DNA from: Gaiellales bacterium
GTDB lineage: Bacteria > Actinomycetota > Thermoleophilia > BMS3ABIN01
Assembly: GCA_003599855.1 (NCBI GenBank)
Contig: QZKG01000040.1
Location: 1 to 39,328, forward strand
Length of the DNA stretch: 39,328 bases
Reading direction: 5' to 3'
The position numbers were made by a program, and so were the translations under genes. The notes beneath the pieces are model-generated. The model was not told where the DNA came from and did not search any database. It worked only from the letters and a program-made list of their open reading frames with translations. This document shows, in pieces, positions 1 to 7,677 of this stretch. The stretch's first letter is position 1. Each line of letters begins with the position of its first letter.

Positions 1-1073
1 AGCTCCACCACCGGCCGGGCCAGGACGCCGGTCACCAGCCAGCAGCGGCCCGCGCCCGCGAGCCCCGCCAGCGCCTCCCGGAGCGCCCCGGCCGCCTCTT
101 CCAGGAAAGCCGCAGCGATGCCGACGCCGTTCTCGTACTGGGGAAACCCGTCGTAGCTGGCCGCGTCGGGCAGCCGCGCCTCCGCCCTCAGGTAGAACTC
201 GTCGGCGGCATAAACGAAACCGCGGACAGTGTCGTGGCGGAACCCTTGCTGCCAGCCGGCTACTTCGCTGACCAGCCGGCGGCATTCGTCCCGGGTGGGC
301 GGCCTCAGGGGCGGCCCTTGCCCGCATGGGCGGGCGCGGCGTTCGTCGACGGCCACGGGGACGATGCCGACGCTGCCCACCGCCGGATAGTCACGCGCCA
401 GCTCCATCACCGTCCGCTCCAGCACGTCACCGTCGTTCATCCCCGGGCAGAGGACTATCTGGACGTGGGTCTCGATCCCCTCATCACCCAGCTGGCGCAG
501 GTTTTCGAGACCGGCGCGCGCGAGCCGCTGCGAGCAGCCCATCAGCAGCGCCCGGACAGCCGGGTCGGTGGCGTGCACCGAGACGTACAGGGGGCTGAGC
601 CGCTGGAGGGCTATCCTCCGGGTGTCTTCCGCACGCAGGTTGTTGAGCGTGATGAAATTGCCATAGAGGAATGACAGGCGATAGTCATCGTCCTTGAGGT
701 AAAGGGTCTCCCGCAGCCCCCGGGGCAGCTGGTCGACGAAGCAGAAGACGCAGTTGCAGCGGCAGCGCCTGACTCCGTCGAACAGCGCGCGGGCGAAAGT
801 CATGCCCGGGTGAGGCGAGCCGCGGTTGTCGAGCTCGAGCTTCAGGACTGCTCCGTCACGCTCGACGACGACGTCCTGCCGCACCGGCTCGAAATAGAAC
901 TGATAGTCGATGACGTCGCGCAGGATATGTCCGTCCAGCGATACGACGCGGTCACCGGGGGCGATGCCGGCGCGCTCGGCAGGGCTGTCCGCTGCGACCG
1001 CCTCGACCAGCCCTCCCCGCTCCACCCGCGAGCGTCCGCCGTCCTCTCTGCCGCTGTCCCCAGAAATGCTCAT
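1..1073 (-). CDS. DUF512-family radical SAM protein with N-terminal PDZ domain (partial, C-terminus outside window)
   Basis: I translated this minus-strand frame by hand from the ATG at 1073; it stays open to the window edge, giving about 357 residues. Residues 20-80 form a PDZ-like domain (ERAGIAPGDRVVSLDGH). Residues 104-116 read CRCNCVFCFVDQL. Cys104, Cys108 and Cys111 make the CX3CX2C cluster of radical SAM enzymes, in the form typical of the PDZ-radical SAM-DUF512 family. The following stretch (SFLYGNFITLNN, then LYVSVHATDP) also fits that family. These proteins should carry a 4Fe-4S cluster and use S-adenosylmethionine, but their reaction is unknown. In related genomes the gene often sits beside der/engA, which would lie beyond the left edge. 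It follows the S8 protease gene after an 83-nt gap. The C-terminal DUF512 part is only partly in view. Confidence 0.88.
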   Translation of the reverse strand, partial: MSISGDSGREDGGRSRVERGGLVEAVAADSPAERAGIAPGDRVVSLDGHILRDVIDYQFYFEPVRQDVVVERDGAVLKLELDNRGSPHPGMTFARALFDGVRRCRCNCVFCFVDQLPRGLRETLYLKDDDYRLSFLYGNFITLNNLRAEDTRRIALQRLSPLYVSVHATDPAVRALLMGCSQRLARAGLENLRQLGDEGIETHVQIVLCPGMNDGDVLERTVMELARDYPAVGSVGIVPVAVDERRARPCGQGPPLRPPTRDECRRLVSEVAGWQQGFRHDTVRGFVYAADEFYLRAEARLPDAASYDGFPQYENGVGIAAAFLEEAAGALREALAGLAGAGRCWLVTGVLARPVVE

Positions 1074-1156
1074 GGCCGTGATTCTACCGCTTCGGAAACC
1101 ACAGGGTAAGCATTCCCGGAAGAAAAGAGGAGACGGCTGGCGCGCAGCGGCGCAGC

Positions 1157-3535
1157 CTAGCCGCCGGGCCCGATGAACGGCCCAGGATAATAATACGCGG
1201 CGCCGCAAGGGCCCAGGGCTTCCACGTAGGTGACCGTCTTGAAGGATTCCACCCCGTGCGGGACTATGTACCTCAAGGTGAGCGTCGCGCAGGCTCCGGG
1301 CTGGCCCTCATGGGGCAGATCGCCTGCGACGAGAGGCAGCACGCTGGCAAGGATAACGCCATTGGTGCTCTTCGAACCCACCACGCCAACGTCATAGGAA
1401 TCATAAGCACCGACGTTGCACAGCGAGAAATCGATCGTGAGCTCGCGGTTGATATAATCCTGGTAGGTGGCCCATGACGGTTGCGGCGAGCCGATGCCCA
1501 GGAGCGGCTGGAAACAGGCTACATAGAACGAGCCGTTGATCGGCGCAGTGTTGCCGGCGTTGTCCGCCACCGAGCCGCCGATGACATGGTCGCCTCCCGC
1601 CAGGCCGTCTGCCTGGCAGCTGACTCCGGCAGCCGTGACGTCGCAGTCAGTCAGCTGCACGCCGTCGAGGGTCAACTGGACCGAGCCTGGATCGATGCCG
1701 CTCCCGGCATCAGAGAAGGCGGCGCTGACGACCACCGAGGCCGAGTTCACGAACCCGGATGGCTGCACGTCGGTCACGTCAGGCGCTTTCAGGTCCGGCG
1801 CCGTGCCGAGGCTCAGTTTTCCTGCGCCGAAAAGGTTGTCTTTGCCCGGCGCCCCCAGGTCGGTGGCGCGGGCCTCCAGGAACGCGCGGACCTGGTCCGG
1901 CGTGCTCGTCGGCTGCGCCTGCAGAACCAGGGCGCCCGCGCCGGCGACGTGGGGAGCGGCCGCTGAGGTGCCCCAGAAACCTCGCGTGCCGTAAGTCGCC
2001 GTCGTGATGCGGTCGGGGGCTACGATGTCCGGCTTGGTCCTCCCGTCGACGGTAGGCCCGCGCGAACTGAACGCCTCCAGCGTCGTGCCGCCCACCTGCA
2101 CCGCGCCCACGCTCATCACGTCCGGGGAATCGGAGGGTTGGCCGGCGAGGCTGCCCGCCGGCGTCTGGTACTGGAGATGGAGCGGGTATGTATAAAGCTT
2201 GAAAACAGCGTCTCCGGTGGCGCTGTAGTTCCTGATGGCGACCCAGTAACGGCCGCCCTTGCCCTGGGGCACGGTGTAGCGGATCTGCTCCGCTGGCGCC
2301 TGGGTGCCTCCCTGCCAGCCGTCGCTGGAAGCGACTGGTACGGTGGGATTCCCCTCGTAGACCAGGTACATGTCATAGTCCTGGTCAGTAACGGGCCACC
2401 TGTTCCAGGTGAGGTAGATGTCAATGGTGGCGCCGGCGGAGACGTTCAGGTCGTTGCCGTTGTCGCCAGGGGCAAACTCATGCCAGCTGTCGCTGTCTGC
2501 GTCGGTAAAGGTCCCGCTCCAGTGGTCCTGGGCGGCATTGCCGGACACGTTAGCCCAGAAGACGCCGGCATCGTGGGCGCCCTTGACCAGGTCGTTGATG
2601 GCGCCCTGGCCGTCGCCGCGGAATTTGTTGAAGAAAGTCCATGAGGCCGAGACGACGTCGATATCCTGGGCGATGACGTAATCGATGGCGTTAGCCAGTT
2701 CGACTTCGGTGGAGAAATTCACCAGGTAGAGTTGCGCTCCGGGGGCTACGTCATGGACTACCTCGGCACAAGCGCTGCCGTGCACCTCGCCGCCGCCGGT
2801 GATATCACCGTCGGTGCGGAACGAGACAGCCGTCACATCCGCCGGCAGTTCGCCGGAGGCAACAAGGCCCTGGTACCCCTGGAAGCCCACATCGAGGACA
2901 GCTACCTTGACGCCCGCGCCACTGCCGCCGCCGGTGTGCCAGACGTTAGCGCCCGAGTCCGCCACGCCCTCGCTGAGGGCAGCGAGTGCCGGTGTTTCCG
3001 GCTGCCTCAGATACTCCACTGTGGCCGCTGCAGCGAGCCTGTGCAGCTCCCCCACCGGCACCGATGCCTGTACGAGCTTGCCGTGGGCAGCCTCGATGAC
3101 GCCGCCGGCTGCCGTGATCTCGCCGGACGCCGCCGCCGGGTCCTCCGCCTCGACGACCAGCTGTACCCGTCCATCGACAAGCCTGAGGCCCCTTTCTGCG
3201 GCGAACTCTTCCGCGACAGCGGGACCCGAAGCTGACAGCGTCCCGGCCAGCTCGGCCAGGACCGGCTGGATACCGGGCGGGCGGTCGGCGGTCTTGTCCG
3301 TGGGGGCTGCAAATACGTCGCCGGGAGCGACGCCTCCGGGCGCCCGGGTATCTGCCGTGGGCTGCAGGGGCGGTGTCTCCGGCCCGGAAAGCATCCCGTC
3401 AGCACGTGCGCTGACGGCAGCGCCGCCATCCGTCCCGCCGCCGTCGCCACTGAAGATGAAAAAAACTCCCGCAGCCACCGGTGCCAGTACCAGCACCAGC
3501 CCCGCCAGAGCCATGATTAGCCGTCTTGTATCCAT
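1157..3535 (-). CDS. Secreted/membrane-anchored subtilisin-like serine protease (peptidase S8)
   Basis: A 792-residue S8-family endopeptidase. Residues 6-29 are a hydrophobic segment (signal peptide or anchor), followed by a Gly/Pro-rich linker to about residue 85 and a region (about 85-180) that could be a propeptide. The catalytic triad is visible: Asp215 in VAVLDVGF, His252 in EVHGSACAEVV and Ser524 in GTSAAAPHVAGA. Asn332 in SGNAA is the expected oxyanion-hole residue. An insertion of roughly residues 335-460 between the His and Ser motifs (TWNRWPVTDQDYDMYLV and after) looks like a beta-rich pre-peptidase C-terminal-like (PPC) fold. The C-terminus has an Ig-like module (about 585-675) and a last domain with several cysteines. 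It is probably exported and acts at the cell surface; the substrate is unknown. A purine-rich stretch (AAAAGGG) just upstream of the ATG supports the start. It sits between ispH and the DUF512 gene. Confidence 0.9.
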   Translation of the reverse strand: MDTRRLIMALAGLVLVLAPVAAGVFFIFSGDGGGTDGGAAVSARADGMLSGPETPPLQPTADTRAPGGVAPGDVFAAPTDKTADRPPGIQPVLAELAGTLSASGPAVAEEFAAERGLRLVDGRVQLVVEAEDPAAASGEITAAGGVIEAAHGKLVQASVPVGELHRLAAAATVEYLRQPETPALAALSEGVADSGANVWHTGGGSGAGVKVAVLDVGFQGYQGLVASGELPADVTAVSFRTDGDITGGGEVHGSACAEVVHDVAPGAQLYLVNFSTEVELANAIDYVIAQDIDVVSASWTFFNKFRGDGQGAINDLVKGAHDAGVFWANVSGNAAQDHWSGTFTDADSDSWHEFAPGDNGNDLNVSAGATIDIYLTWNRWPVTDQDYDMYLVYEGNPTVPVASSDGWQGGTQAPAEQIRYTVPQGKGGRYWVAIRNYSATGDAVFKLYTYPLHLQYQTPAGSLAGQPSDSPDVMSVGAVQVGGTTLEAFSSRGPTVDGRTKPDIVAPDRITTATYGTRGFWGTSAAAPHVAGAGALVLQAQPTSTPDQVRAFLEARATDLGAPGKDNLFGAGKLSLGTAPDLKAPDVTDVQPSGFVNSASVVVSAAFSDAGSGIDPGSVQLTLDGVQLTDCDVTAAGVSCQADGLAGGDHVIGGSVADNAGNTAPINGSFYVACFQPLLGIGSPQPSWATYQDYINRELTIDFSLCNVGAYDSYDVGVVGSKSTNGVILASVLPLVAGDLPHEGQPGACATLTLRYIVPHGVESFKTVTYVEALGPCGAAYYYPGPFIGPGG

Positions 3536-3678
3536 ACCCTTTTAACCCCGATAACACCCCCTGAAAACTTGCAGGAGAACGGCCTGACATAAAAACCGTC
3601 ACCTGGTAAATTCTACCACCGCTGCGCCAGACGTAACAGACCCCCTTGGCATCCGAGAGCTCGCGGCAGCCGCGCGGG

Positions 3679-4521
3679 TCAGGGACTGTTATCCTCCAGC
3701 CAGCGGGCGGCGGCGTCCATCTGCTCCGGCGGCGTCGAAGCGCCGGCGGTGATGGCGACGGTGCCGGCCCCGGCGAACCATTCCGGCTGGAGCTCTTCCA
3801 CGTCCTCGATATGGTGGGTGCGGGGCTGAACCTCGGCGCAGAGTTGCGCCAGGCGGGTGGTGTTGGCGCTGTTGCGGCCGCCGATGACGATGACCGCGTC
3901 GGCCTTCCGGGCCAGCTTGAGCGCCTCGTCCTGGCATTTCTGGGTGGCGTTACACATGGTGTTGTGGATGAGCAGCTCCCGGCACGCGGGCGCCAGCCGC
4001 GCGGCGAGGGCCGCCAGGTTGCCGCTGGCCTGGGTGGTCTGCACCACAACGCCCACCTTCTTCCCCTTGACCGTGCCGATCTTCAGCTCCTCGGCGTTCT
4101 CCACCACGGCAGCCCTTTCACCGGCGTTGGCCACCAGCGCCACCACCTCCGGATGCTCATGCTCGCCCAGGATGATGGGCAGGTAGCCCTGCTGCTGCAG
4201 GGACGAGGCCTTCTCCTGGGCGACCTTGACGTAAGGGCAGGTGGCGTCGACGATGCGGATGCCCCGCTCCTTCGCCTCGGCAATCACCTGGGGCGTAACG
4301 CCGTGGGTGCGCAGGATCAGTGTGCCGCTTTCGACCTGGGACGGCTTGTCCACGGGCGACACGCCGGCTTCCGCCAGCCTGTTCACCACCCCGGGATTGT
4401 GGATGATCGGGCCGAGGGTATGGATGGGGCCCTGGGAATCGCTGGCGGCGTCATGGGCGATGTCCAACGCCCGCTGGACACCGTAGCAGTAACCGCCGCG
4501 GCTGGATATCAGGATCTTCAT
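3679..4521 (-). CDS. ispH: 4-hydroxy-3-methylbut-2-enyl diphosphate reductase (IspH/LytB)
   Basis: Last enzyme of the MEP isoprenoid pathway: it reduces HMBPP to IPP and DMAPP with an iron-sulfur cluster. From the ATG at 4521 the protein has 280 residues, about the family length, and begins MKILISSRGGYCYGV as IspH proteins do. The three cluster cysteines are Cys12 (GGYCYGV), Cys95 (VDATCPYV) and Cys190 (NTMCNAT). Conserved histidines occur in HNPGVV, RTHGV and EHEHPEV. The frame is open 20 codons further upstream, but those residues do not look like IspH, so I place the start at 4521. It follows plsC by 97 nt on the same strand; cmk-plsC-ispH neighbourhoods are common in Gram-positive bacteria. 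Confidence 0.96.
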   Translation of the reverse strand: MKILISSRGGYCYGVQRALDIAHDAASDSQGPIHTLGPIIHNPGVVNRLAEAGVSPVDKPSQVESGTLILRTHGVTPQVIAEAKERGIRIVDATCPYVKVAQEKASSLQQQGYLPIILGEHEHPEVVALVANAGERAAVVENAEELKIGTVKGKKVGVVVQTTQASGNLAALAARLAPACRELLIHNTMCNATQKCQDEALKLARKADAVIVIGGRNSANTTRLAQLCAEVQPRTHHIEDVEELQPEWFAGAGTVAITAGASTPPEQMDAAARWLEDNSP

Positions 4522-4618
4522 GACATGGTATATTGTAACGGAAACGCGCACGGCGGTGATGTGATATTGGACGCATCTCAAGCCGCCGCTGAAATGCCAT
4601 CGAGTCCGGCGTGAGGTC

Positions 4619-5221
4619 CTAGAGCTCGGCGATGGCGGCCATGATGCGTCTGCTGGCCTCCCTGTAGGCCTTGCCCCGGGACATGCCCGCGATCTCCAGG
4701 TCTATCGGCGGGCCCACCGTGACCGATATCTTCGGCCTGCGCGGCAGGCCGCGGCGGATTATCCCCTCGCTGCCGCGGATGCGCACAGGAACCACGGTGA
4801 TGCCCGGCTCCATGGCCAGCATACCCGCACCCGGCTGGGGTTCTCCCAGGCTCCCCCCGCGCTGGCGGGTGCCCTCGGGGAACATGCCTACGATCTGGCC
4901 CTCCCTGAGCAGGGCGCGCGCCTCGCGGATGGCCTCGCGATCAGCCTCTCCCCGCCGCACCGGGAAAGCTCCCAGCCTGCTGATGAGCCAGCCCAGTCCC
5001 GGCACCTTCCAGAGCTCCGCCTTGGCCATCCAGCGGATGATGCCAGGGAATGCCAGTCCCAGAAGAACCGGGTCGAAGTTGCTGCCGTGGTTCGAGGCGA
5101 TGAGGGCGGGCCTTCCGGCCTGCGGCCAGTTCCCGCTCCCCGTCACCTCGATGCCATAGAGCCACGTCAACGGCCGCGTGACCAGCAATCGCGCCGCCCT
5201 GTTGTAAAGGAACGGCGACAT
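4619..5221 (-). CDS. plsC: 1-acyl-sn-glycerol-3-phosphate acyltransferase (PlsC family)
   Basis: Lysophosphatidate acyltransferase acting at the inner face of the membrane in phospholipid synthesis. The HX4D acyl-transfer motif is present as NHGSNFDP, and the glycerol-phosphate-binding motif as FPEGTR. A further conserved element, VPVRIRGSEG, follows. From the ATG at 5221 (MSPFLYNRAARLL) the protein has 200 residues and starts just before the usual amphipathic N-terminal helix. The frame is open to another ATG at 5296, which would add 25 polar residues that do not resemble the family. Neither start has a clear ribosome-binding site, so the start is uncertain. The gene lies downstream of cmk across a repeat-bearing gap and upstream of ispH. 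Confidence 0.92.
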   Translation of the reverse strand: MSPFLYNRAARLLVTRPLTWLYGIEVTGSGNWPQAGRPALIASNHGSNFDPVLLGLAFPGIIRWMAKAELWKVPGLGWLISRLGAFPVRRGEADREAIREARALLREGQIVGMFPEGTRQRGGSLGEPQPGAGMLAMEPGITVVPVRIRGSEGIIRRGLPRRPKISVTVGPPIDLEIAGMSRGKAYREASRRIMAAIAEL

Positions 5222-5342
5222 GCCTGGAGCCGGTACCTGGTTACTATTTTCGAATCCGGTCTTGCTCAATTGATTGTCACCCCATGCTCGCGTCATATTC
5301 TATCGAAATCCGGCAGCCAGGGGGCGTCCGCCCGTATGCCAG

Positions 5343-5409
5343 GCGCCCGGGGGTTTCCCGCGCCAAGGCTCCCCCGGTTTTCGCCTGAGCGCGGGATGCC
5401 CCCGGGCGC
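5343..5409. repeat. 21-bp imperfect inverted repeat forming a long hairpin
   Basis: The arm at 5343-5363 (GCGCCCGGGGG plus TTTCCCGCGC) is the reverse complement of 5389-5409 except for two mismatched positions. The loop is 25 nt. No T-run follows on either strand, so it is not a standard intrinsic terminator. A palindromic intergenic element (REP-like) or an mRNA-stabilising hairpin fits better. Confidence 0.7.
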
Positions 5410-5430
5410 TTACAATGAGGGGACTAAAAC

Positions 5431-5466
5431 AAGGATCCTTCGTCGCTTCGTTCCTCAGGATGACAG
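5431..5466. repeat. Short intergenic repeat resembling a widespread BamHI-site-containing element
   Basis: The stretch starts with the palindrome AAGGATCCTT and continues CGTCGCTTCGTTCCTCAG, then GATGACAG. Sequences of this form recur between genes in many unrelated bacterial genomes and are often mis-translated as peptides containing LRNEATKDP. That resemblance is from memory; only one copy lies in this window. Confidence 0.5.
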
Positions 5467-5494
5467 TGGATATATCGAACCAGGATGGACCGCA

Positions 5495-5556
5495 GTGATT
5501 TTCCGGAGCCTGACGGAGGAAAATGCACCCTGTCCGGCATTCACGGCGTCGGGGAT
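5495..5556. repeat. 62-bp direct repeat, copy 1
   Basis: Identical over 62 bp to 5600-5661. The unit starts GTGATTTTCCGGAGCC and ends GGCGTCGGGGAT. Inside it, TTTTCC and GGAAAA can pair as a small stem around a 13-nt loop. The start-to-start distance is 105 bp and the spacer is 43 bp. Confidence 0.9.
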
Positions 5557-5599
5557 TGGAATCAGGCAAATCCAGCGGGACCGCAACCGGGCGGGCAGG

Positions 5600-5661
5600 G
5601 TGATTTTCCGGAGCCTGACGGAGGAAAATGCACCCTGTCCGGCATTCACGGCGTCGGGGAT
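5600..5661. repeat. 62-bp direct repeat, copy 2
   Basis: Exact second copy of the unit at 5495-5556, ending about 30 bp before the cmk stop codon. Perfect identity of two non-coding copies suggests a recent duplication or a family of near-identical genomic repeats. Both copies read the same direction. Confidence 0.9.
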
Positions 5662-5693
5662 GGACAAGTGGAAAAACGGCAGGCGCTGACCCT

Positions 5694-6362
5694 TCATCCT
5701 GACTGGTTCTGCTGCACGATCTCCGCTACCCGGTCCACCACCTGCTCGATGCCGAGGTCGGTGGTGTCCAGCATAATCGCGTCAGCGGCCGGCCTGAGCG
5801 GGGCCACCGCGCGGCTGGAATCGAAGTCATCGCGAGCGGCTATCTCCTGCTCCATCCGCTCCTGGCACACAGCGACGCCCTTGCCTTCCAGCTCCAGGCG
5901 CCGCCGCCGGGCACGTTCTGTGTTGGAAGCCGTCAGGAAGATCTTCACCTCGGCCCGTGGGAAGACCACCGTGCCGATGTCGCGGCCGTCGACGACCACA
6001 TCCCCCTGGCCGCCGGCCTCCCGCTGCCGGGCCACCATCGCCTCCCGCACTGGCGCGTGGGCCGAGACCTCTGAAACAGCCGCGGTCACCTCGGGCGAGC
6101 GGATGTCCTCCGTCACCTCGCGGCAGCCGGCGAACACGCGAGGCTGCCCCCCCGGTCCCGGCTGGAAGCTGATCTCGGCGTTTTCCGCCAGCTGGCCCAG
6201 GGCCCCGCTGTCGCCGGGCGCGATGCCCTGCTCCAGCGCCAGCAGCGTCACGGCCCGGTACATGGCCCCCGTGTCGAGGTAGGTCCAGCCGAAACGCGCC
6301 GCCACCATCCGCGAGATGGTGCTCTTGCCGGCCCCGGCGGGACCGTCTATAGCCAGTACCAA
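5694..6362 (-). CDS. cmk: Cytidylate kinase
   Basis: Phosphorylates CMP and dCMP to the diphosphates with ATP in the cytoplasm. The 222-residue protein starts MVLAIDGPAGAGKST, with the P-loop at residues 7-15. It continues with the CMP-kinase signature YLDTGAMYRA and the VVDGRDIGTVVFP motif that binds the nucleotide. The length is normal for bacterial Cmk. The start overlaps the end of aroA by 16 nt, so the two are translationally linked. AroA-Cmk adjacency (sometimes a fusion) is a common bacterial arrangement. Confidence 0.96.
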   Translation of the reverse strand: MVLAIDGPAGAGKSTISRMVAARFGWTYLDTGAMYRAVTLLALEQGIAPGDSGALGQLAENAEISFQPGPGGQPRVFAGCREVTEDIRSPEVTAAVSEVSAHAPVREAMVARQREAGGQGDVVVDGRDIGTVVFPRAEVKIFLTASNTERARRRRLELEGKGVAVCQERMEQEIAARDDFDSSRAVAPLRPAADAIMLDTTDLGIEQVVDRVAEIVQQNQSG

Positions 6363-7675
6363 CAGACGTCACCCCCACCCACTAGGCGGCTCACACGGTT
6401 GGTGAAATCGGGGAAGGACACCGAGACACAGTCGAAATCCCTGACGACCACGCCTTCCCGCGAGGCCAGGCCGGCGATGGCGCCGAGCATGGCCATGCGA
6501 TGGTCGCCATGGCTCTCGAAGACACCGCCCCGGACACCCCCGCCACCGCTGACGGCGAAACCGTCCTCGCGCGCCTCTATCTCGACACCGATGGCGGCCA
6601 TGCTGGACACCAGCCCGGCGATGCGGTCCGACTCCTTGACCCTGAGCTCGTCAGCGCCGCCCACGACCGTCTCACCCTGGGCGAACGCGGCCAGCAGGGC
6701 CACCAGCGGCAGCTCGTCGATGGCGCGGCCGGAGATGTCGCCCCCGACAGACGTCGCCCTGAGCTGCGCCGAGCGGATCACCAGGTCGCCCACCGGCTCA
6801 CCGCTCTGCTCCCGCTCGTTCTCCACCCTGATGTCGGCGCCCATGGCACTCATGATGTCGAGCAGGCCGGTGCGGGTCGGGTTGACGCCCACCTCCTCGA
6901 TCCGAAGCGAAGACCCCTCTATGATGGTTGCGGCCACGACCAGGAAGGCGGCCGAGGAGAGATCCCCCGGTACGCGCACTTCTTCAAGCTCCAGCCTCTC
7001 CACCGGCCGGATGGTGGTCTTCATGCCGGAACGGGTCACGTCGGCGCCCGCCCCGGCGAGCATGCGCTCGGTATGGTCACGGCAGAGGGCCGGCTCCGTG
7101 ACGCTTGTGGGGCCGTCGGCGAAGAGGCCGGCAAGCAGCACCGCTGACTTGACCTGTGCGCTCGCCACCGGCATGTCGTAGTCGATGGCCCGCACGACGC
7201 CTCCCCGCACCGTCAGCGGCGCGAAACGCCCTTCCCGGGCCTCGATCCCCACGCCCATCTCGCTCAAGGGGGCCACCACCCGGTCCATGGGGCGGCGGCG
7301 GATGCTCTCGTCGCCGTCGAGGGTGAACGCCCCCGGCTGCCCGGCAAAGATGCCCGGCAGCAGGCGGATCGAGGTGCCCGAGTTGCCGATATCGATGGTG
7401 CCGCCAGGAGGCCTCAGCCCTCTCAGGCCCACCCCGTGGACCGTGAAGAGGCTACCGCCGTGGCGCTCGACCGCCACGCCGCACGACTCCATCGCCGCCA
7501 GGGTCGCGTTCGTATCGTCTGCATTGAGGAAGTTGCGAATGACCACGTCGCCGTGGCAGAGGGCGGCTACCATGGCAGCCCTGTGGGATACGGATTTGTC
7601 CGCGGGCACCTTGGTGGAGCCGCGCAGGGGCTTGGCCGGAGAAAAACTCGCCGAGGACTCAGGGTGACCCGCCAA
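6347..7675 (-). CDS. aroA: 3-phosphoshikimate 1-carboxyvinyltransferase (EPSP synthase)
   Basis: Sixth step of the shikimate pathway: transfers the enolpyruvyl group from PEP to shikimate-3-phosphate. The 442-residue protein shows the family landmarks in order: VPADKSVSHRAAM, NADDTNATLAAM, IGNSGTSIRL (PEP-binding signature), RRPMDRVV, DELPLVALLAAFAQG, RVKESDRI and HGDHRMAM. The length is normal. It ends inside the start of cmk and begins 2 nt after the tyrA stop, so aroF-tyrA-aroA-cmk is probably one transcript. Confidence 0.97.
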   Translation of the reverse strand: MAGHPESSASFSPAKPLRGSTKVPADKSVSHRAAMVAALCHGDVVIRNFLNADDTNATLAAMESCGVAVERHGGSLFTVHGVGLRGLRPPGGTIDIGNSGTSIRLLPGIFAGQPGAFTLDGDESIRRRPMDRVVAPLSEMGVGIEAREGRFAPLTVRGGVVRAIDYDMPVASAQVKSAVLLAGLFADGPTSVTEPALCRDHTERMLAGAGADVTRSGMKTTIRPVERLELEEVRVPGDLSSAAFLVVAATIIEGSSLRIEEVGVNPTRTGLLDIMSAMGADIRVENEREQSGEPVGDLVIRSAQLRATSVGGDISGRAIDELPLVALLAAFAQGETVVGGADELRVKESDRIAGLVSSMAAIGVEIEAREDGFAVSGGGGVRGGVFESHGDHRMAMLGAIAGLASREGVVVRDFDCVSVSFPDFTNRVSRLVGGGDVCWYWL

Positions 7676-7677
7676 CG

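Larger units (their letters stand above)
5222..5693. other. cmk-plsC intergenic region carrying repeats and hairpins; no credible gene
   Basis: Short open frames cross this stretch on both strands, but they run through duplicated non-coding elements and show no domain or ribosome-binding site. The region holds a 21-bp imperfect inverted repeat (5343-5409), a short widespread-looking repeat (5431-5466) and two identical 62-bp units (5495-5556 and 5600-5661), each listed separately. It looks like a patch where small intergenic repeats have accumulated inside an otherwise compact minus-strand gene series. Confidence 0.7.

Noticed and set aside
5495..5661. CRISPR-like array of two direct repeats
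   Set aside because: Only two units of 62 bp, longer than CRISPR repeats, with a single spacer and no cas genes in the window.
5485..6282. Plus-strand open frame of 265 codons spanning both 62-bp repeats and running antisense to cmk
   Set aside because: The repeated peptide in it is only the translation of the duplicated DNA, and the rest is antisense to cmk.
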